Shown: positions 58,941 to 64,000 of the stretch, in pieces
Position numbering within the stretch: the first letter of the stretch is position 1
Layout of the letters: every line of letters begins with the position of its first letter
Assembly: GCA_907163375.1 (NCBI GenBank)
Contig: CAJQUW010001979.1
Coordinates: forward strand, 886,099 to 950,098
Direction: 5' to 3'
Length of the DNA stretch: 64,000 nt
Origin: Prostheceraeus crozeri
Lineage: Eukaryota > Platyhelminthes > Polycladida > Euryleptidae
Position numbers and translations under genes: made by a program
Notes under the pieces: model-generated
Seen by the model: the letters and a program-made list of their open reading frames with translations, nothing else
The model's database searches: none
Told to the model about the DNA's origin: nothing

Positions 58941-59939
58941 TGAAAACTTTTGTCGAGACACTGAGGCTAAAAGCAACATGATTCTGAAAATTTTCAATAA
59001 TTGCTGACATGCAGAACTAAAAAGTGCAAAATTAATTAAAGAAATACTTGAAATTTGAATTTCGAATATTAAACTAGCATACATGAGAAACAGATACATA
59101 ATTTCAAATTAAAAAACCTTGCATTAGTGAATATCTCTATATATAGGAAGAATCCTTTAAGTAATCTCAACTTATTTCATCAAGAATTGATACTGTAATA
59201 TGCATCATGAGTGAATCATACCGAAAGTCATCCAAAATATTCCAAACTTTCAAATTTTAAAATAGTTCTCACGCCAAAGGTGTAGTGACAAATTTCTTTT
59301 CCTTCAGTCATGCAGTTGCATAATAGGTAGAAAGCAAGTTATTAGAAATCTGGTGGCGACAGCTTGCTTGATTTAAAAGATATTCAAAAAATTCGTCAGG
59401 GTGGAGAAAAAGTCCGCCATTAGGGGCCAGGGTTAAATAAATAATTATCGATTTATTAAGCATTTAAAAAGCCAGAAGCATGATTCTCTATTGGAGACTA
59501 AATATCAGATAAATGGTCATCAGTATATCGCCGACGTTAAAAACCGCAAAATTGTTAATGAAGTCTTCGAAGTTGAAAGAAACATGTTTAAAAAGAAAAA
59601 AACATGATTGTTTGTTTAATTCAAAAAACATGTTTTTTGCCAAAACTTTATAACCAGTGAAAAAATAATTTTCAACCGCTAAATGATAATAGATACTGCA
59701 GTCTCCTTTAACTAAAAGTGAGGGGCATACTTAGCTGCAGGCATTCGCATTTGGCAGAATGAATAGCATGGTTATGTACTTTAAGCTTTGATCCACGGCC
59801 TGTCATCGGTCCACTGCCTTGCTTGGATCGCCCTCCAATCGAAATTCAGGTCTACAGTCACAGCAACTCCTACGGTCTTTTATACCGCCGCAAGCATTCT
59901 CATGCACTGGCAAGATCAGGTTCATGAGGATTTTCTTAT
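58941..59939. other. Spacer, nothing recognised
   Basis: AT-rich. A small hairpin of AAACATG-rich sequence lies near 59580-59640. No gene is recognised. Confidence 0.4.
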
Positions 59940-61176
59940 AACTAGATGAAGCTTTTGGTGTGATTGATGAGAAGTTGCCTTGTGGAGAATTTGTTGAAAG
60001 GTGTCAGAGAATGTTTGCTACCAGAAAGTTTGACGTCACCCCCAGGCGTGCAGTTAACCTTGACCTATCAATAAATTTTGGAAAAGAGAATGCAATTACT
60101 GCTGAGTCGCCTTTTCATTTTGCTCGTTGCATCCTGAACCCCGAACGACTCGTGGAAGACAGCAACTGACGCCTGGAATGGTTTCCATGGTGTCTCTCTG
60201 ACGGAGTGAGACGTCCACAGCTAACTACTTTTGTAACTACATTTCACCGCTGCCGATATACCAGAGCAACAGAAGGATTTTTGTTATCAGGAGACACTCA
60301 TAAACCGTAGATTCTCAGCGCACGATGCAAATTTCCCTGGTCATCAGAACTTGACGCTTCGTTCGAAAGGTCTGAACACGACATCATTGATGAAATTGGA
60401 GATGGCGTTGAAAGATTTCATTTGAGGAAATGCTCTAGTCTCAGTCCAGACTGGTCTTCCGAGAGTATTGGATGTTAATTCCCTCAACAGCACTATGAGT
60501 ACCCTTCCGGAGTTCCCGGAAATTGCGAATTGGCCAGCGTCACGCTTGCCGTTTCCGGATCCTTTTCTCCAGCCGAATCTCGCTACTCCGATCGAGGTTG
60601 AAGCTTTGGTTGTCGCCTGGGGCCTTGAACAAGCGCGCACTACAAGGTTGCGACTTGCGATAACCTGGCGGTCGTCACCACTGGCGAAGCTGTTAGGCGA
60701 TCGGACGCTTGATGAAATCAGCAACACTAGACTGCTCCGCCTAAAACAACCACGCTGCAATGGAGATTCGACAATATTTACCTTCCTGGAAGGTCTAATC
60801 TTGCCGCCGATGCCGGCTCTCGTGATCCTTCTCATATGGATTTCACTCGTCCGACTCACCGCTAGATCCCACTCTCGACATTTTGAAGGAGGCCTTCTCA
60901 GCCTCCATTCAGGCTGATGGTAATGCTTTCACACTACTTTCATGGTCACGTCTTGCCGAAGAAACCGCTGATAACGGTCCTCTGTCTGAAATTTTATAAT
61001 CATTGATGCATGGCACCATGCCCGAATCCAAGCATAACGCATCTGCACTAGGTAACATGCCTCGCGTAATTAAAGCATGGGAATGTTTATGAATACGCGC
61101 GGGCGAGCGTTTATGGTTTGCGCGTCGTCTACGGTTGTCTGCTTTGCCGCTTGAACCACGGATGAACCGCTAAGCA

Positions 61177-61985
61177 CAGGGATCGCAATTTTCCGGTTTT
61201 TTGCGAGATTAATCTAATGTAAATACAGTGGAAGATGATTAATCGACAAGGTTCGGGATTAGTTAAACCTTGTCGATTAAAGAGACTTGTCGATCATAGA
61301 AACCACACTCTATTTCCTTCTGTTCGAACATCACAGCATGCTTGGTTCACAGCTATTAACCCGACTGTATAAAATATCAAATATTTGCCAAGAAAAAGCA
61401 AGCAAAATTCAAAAACTAACCCTTTAGTATACATACTGTATGTGTATAACAAATGTGCATTTAACACATGGTCTACATGAAACATAGGTTCTGCATTGTA
61501 ATAGTATCTCAGTTGAGGGAAAAGTCCGTGATCTTTCCTTGCTTATGAGATGTGGCAGCGAACACTAGGTTTTGCTGTTCATTGAGAGTCACTGTGCTCA
61601 ACCCGTGCTCTTCAAAAAATATTTTAAGCTCATCGATTTGTCGCAGGGCTTGAATACGAGAGATCACAATTCTTCAAAACTTCATCTTCCTCCTCATTAT
61701 CTTTGCTATTCCAGGAGCCACTAGAATGAGAGTATAGCTGACAGGTCACGTGATTGCTACATCACACACTTTGTCGATAAAAGAGACTTTCACAGCGAAT
61801 TTCTTGTCGATTAAAGAATTATTTGAGCATATTGTACCGGGGCTTGCACGATCTTGTCGATAAAAGAGACTTGTCGTTTATCGGGTTATCGATTAACCAT
61901 CTTCCACTGTATTTCAAATTTATGCATTCAACCTCTGGTTTTTCCCGATTTTCCGGTTTTTTTCTTGGGTGAATTGCAATCCCTG
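61177..61985. mobile_element. hAT MITE inside the Gypsy fossil
   Basis: It begins CAGGGATCGCAATTTTCCGG and ends with the matching inverted sequence GGTGAATTGCAATCCCTG. GCTAAGCA flanks both sides (61169-61176, 61986-61993), a perfect 8-bp hAT duplication. Without the element nested in it (61226-61909 plus one TA) it would be only about 123 bp, almost all terminal repeat. A degenerate relative lies at 44530-44640. Confidence 0.92.
61226..61909. mobile_element. pogo/Tigger-like MITE nested in the hAT MITE
   Basis: It starts CAGTGGAAGATGATTAATCG and ends CGATTAACCATCTTCCACTG, an inverted terminal repeat of about 22 bp with one or two mismatches. TA lies on both sides (61224-61225, 61910-61911). 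CAGT-starting ends, a TA target and the subterminal motif TTGTCGATTAAAGAGACTTG, repeated in variants near both ends, fit the pogo/Tigger branch. The 684-bp interior has no transposase. Confidence 0.88.
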
Positions 61986-62664
61986 GCTAAGCATGTTCTG
62001 TCTTCCCTGAGCATGAAATTGAGGTCCTATCACATTGTTTAGCCTCTGATACATGCAGACACATGAGACGCAAAGTCTTTATAACAGGGCTGCCGACAGA
62101 TGTTACAGCAATGTCACGCATAGCCACGGATGTTTAGGGTCATGTGTAATTATGCGTAATTGAGCGTGGCATGTCACCTCGTGTCCCTACGATGGTTCTC
62201 GTGACTCAATTCTGTCAATGGTGTGATTAGGACCGCTGAGTCATTGAACCACCACTACTGCGGGAGTAGGTCTTACAAAATCTGCATTCTGCTAATGTTG
62301 GAGCAAAGGGCGCGAACGATCGTCTTTTGGCCTGGAATGTCATAGGATTTGCGATAGCGGCGTACAGAAATTGTATCCAGTGTGACCGTATAGTGTCCCA
62401 TCACAAGCATTAGGATCTACGCCCTCCAGACGAATCTATAGTATCTTCGCGGATTTCTTCGATTATGCCGGCCATCACTTTCTCCCAGTTGTCCGGATAG
62501 GTGGAAGTCTTCTGCCATTTGCCAGGTTATTCTCAATCTGGCTTGGTGGGCCGCCTCATGGTCCTTTTTCGATATTTTCGGAGTCCCTTTTGAACTTTCC
62601 AGTGATGGAGGCCCTGAACTCACCGCTGCCATGACACGAGACTTTCTCGCTCGCTGGAAGCACG

Positions 62665-63470
62665 TTCATCAGAGAACAAAGACCATGATAAAAAGGGGAA
62701 GACATGAGACTGCTCTACGGTGTCCGAGTGATGACAAATTTGAAGTTTTAGCACCATCAGGCGGACTGCCTTGCGCTGAATACGATCAAGTGCATCTAAT
62801 TTGCTCTGAGGACCAGATGCCCAAACGTGTGAGCAAATTGCTCCACCACAGGACGAACCTGTGTCTTACAAGGTACGAGTAACTGCCGAGGGCTGAAGTA
62901 GGCACGAGCTCGAAACAATACGTCAAGCCGTTGGGAAGTTAGTCGGGCAACTTAACAATCTAATTAGAGTCTGAGTGTCACCTGCAGCTATGGTAGAACT
63001 GTCTTGGACACGTTTTTGAGAAAAAAACAAATTGACTGAGTTTTGTTTTCTGAGAATGACTCCAGAATAAAACTTACAGAATTATCTGTCAGTGAGTAAA
63101 TGAGTTCAATGTCACTTCCTGGTCTAAACGTTGGCTGCAAGCCGCCCTCTGACTGGGATATGAAAGGGATGCAAGAATAGTGGAGTCATCAGTAAAAGAG
63201 TGGATTGCATTATTTGTATTATTAAACACAAGTAGAAGAAGAATTGGTGAAAAGATAAGACCTCGAAGAACACTGGCATTGACCGTGAAACGAATTAGAG
63301 AGGAATCGATCGATGCGAAATATTCTATCCACCTCACGACTTCAGCATGGATTCCGGGAGAGAAAAGCTTGTTGATAAGAGCCGGGTGCCAGAATCTATC
63401 GAATGCCTTGAATAGGTCAAGAGATGCTACTGTGGAATCAAGGGATATTGCTGTGAGGATTAAGTATTAC
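62665..63470 (-). mobile_element. LINE reverse transcriptase relic, CR1/Jockey group
   Basis: On the minus strand the order is LDLFKAFDRFWHPALINKL (motif A, near 63350-63410), WIEYFASIDSSLIRFTVNAS, LIFSPILLLLVFNNT (motif B region), FTDDSTILASLSY (motif C, near 63170) and, after stops, LDVLFRARAYFSPRQLL and VRPVVEQFAHTFG (near 62830-62930). The catalytic FADD reads FTDD. It differs from the LINE at 39.5-42.9 kb and lacks its endonuclease. Stops and frame changes make it dead. Confidence 0.78.
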
Positions 63471-64000
63471 CTCTTGACATAGTTAAGTTGATTAACCACT
63501 CAATTTTATGATAGATGTTTTTCATCATCGGGTTTTAGAGAAACGCCATTTTTTCAAATTACGTCGAAAGAAGTAGACTACTCATGATCAGTGTCCCGGT
63601 CAGCGTGTAAATTTACGTCCCGGCGTTAATTTTGCATTTTGCTCGTACATGGGTAAATTGAGAATTGTGGGTGTGAATTCGTATCATTCAATGGGGCGCA
63701 AATTAGTCAATTGCGATTAATGATCCATGAAGTATAATGGTGAATGAATTCGTTTCACGAAATTTTTACGATTTCCTGCATCTCTACAGCATATTCATGC
63801 TTTGTTACTTGAATTTTCCATGTAGCATAGTGAAGGGGTGCATAATGCCATGTGAAAGCTTCAGGTACGACCTCGTTTCTTGCATAGCTTCATGCTGGAA
63901 GTATTCGAAAAGCTTGTGATCAACAATTAGAGGCGCCAGTTACCGGCATTTTGTTTTTTATTTTATTTTATATTTTATCGGAAAATATCATTTTATCTTG
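63471..64000. other. Spacer, nothing recognised
   Basis: AT-rich to the window edge, ending in TTTTATTTTATATTTTAT low-complexity sequence. Confidence 0.4.

Larger units (their letters stand above)
59940..62660 (+). mobile_element. Ty3/Gypsy pol fossil
   Basis: The order reverse transcriptase (about 59960-60450), RNase H (about 60560-60870) and integrase (zinc-binding region near 62300-62410, core to about 62660) is recognisable on the plus strand, which fits Ty3/Gypsy. The stretch is clearly GC-richer than its neighbours. It is broken many times (well over five) and no LTRs, gag or envelope region were found, so it is an old fragment. A hAT MITE (61177-61985) was inserted into it later, and a LINE relic abuts its 3' side. 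Confidence 0.72.

Noticed and set aside
60344-60859. 171-codon minus frame and 149-codon plus frame in GC-rich sequence
   Set aside because: Both overlap the Ty3/Gypsy fossil; the minus frame is an antisense shadow and neither is a host gene.

Overview
This is AT-rich nuclear DNA from an animal, most likely an invertebrate; the phylum cannot be fixed from the sequence. Three things support this: GT-AG introns, two CDC2-like (CLK/LAMMER) protein kinase genes, and a dense, mixed load of eukaryotic transposable elements. The elements are mariner, Tc1, hAT, piggyBac and pogo-like DNA transposons, several LINE lineages, Penelope-like retroelements with GIY-YIG endonuclease, a tRNA-derived SINE and a Ty3/Gypsy fossil. 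No bacterial operons, CRISPR array or standard tRNA/rRNA genes are seen.

Host genes. Both confident genes lie on the minus strand, head to tail. CLK B has an RS-rich first coding exon at 38015-38400, a 13.5 kb intron packed with element relics, and a single exon holding the whole kinase domain at 23225-24503 (predicted 554 aa). CLK A has exons at 13826-14304 and 12350-13499 (predicted 542 aa) with a 326-nt intron. Both genes are cut at the same phase-2 position just before the kinase domain, so they look like an old tandem duplication. CLK kinases phosphorylate SR splicing factors. Weaker candidates are an unrecognised exon at 11398-11626, scattered coding-looking pieces at 19.9-21.4 kb, and two small alternative exons just upstream of the CLK B kinase exon.

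Layout. 1-5 kb: a LINE relic, a foldback MITE and a complete but frameshifted mariner. 5-10 kb: a LINE cut by a 2.8 kb hAT transposon. 10-25 kb: the CLK genes with long unassigned spacers and one MITE. 25-38 kb (CLK B intron): SINE, LINE, THAP-like transposase relic, (TA)n, Penelope relic, LINE tail with a 219-bp tandem duplication, and a piggyBac relic. 39-43 kb: a nearly full-length Jockey/CR1-group LINE. 44.7-47.2 kb: a Tc1 element split by a 1430-bp non-autonomous hAT element with a perfect 8-bp target duplication; inside it lie a 67-bp-arm hairpin and a 45-bp minisatellite. 50-59 kb: foldback elements and a long open Penelope-like element with an inverted 5' edge. 59.9-62.7 kb: a Ty3/Gypsy pol fossil holding a hAT MITE that itself holds a pogo-like MITE. 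62.7-63.5 kb: another LINE relic.

No clearly new multi-gene system is visible. The most unusual items are the hairpin inside the hAT element, the inverted 5' edge of the Penelope-like element, the nested insertions with intact target duplications, and the divergent CLK pair (changed LAMMER motif in one, C-terminal RS tail in the other). All assignments come from reading motifs by eye; no database search was run.
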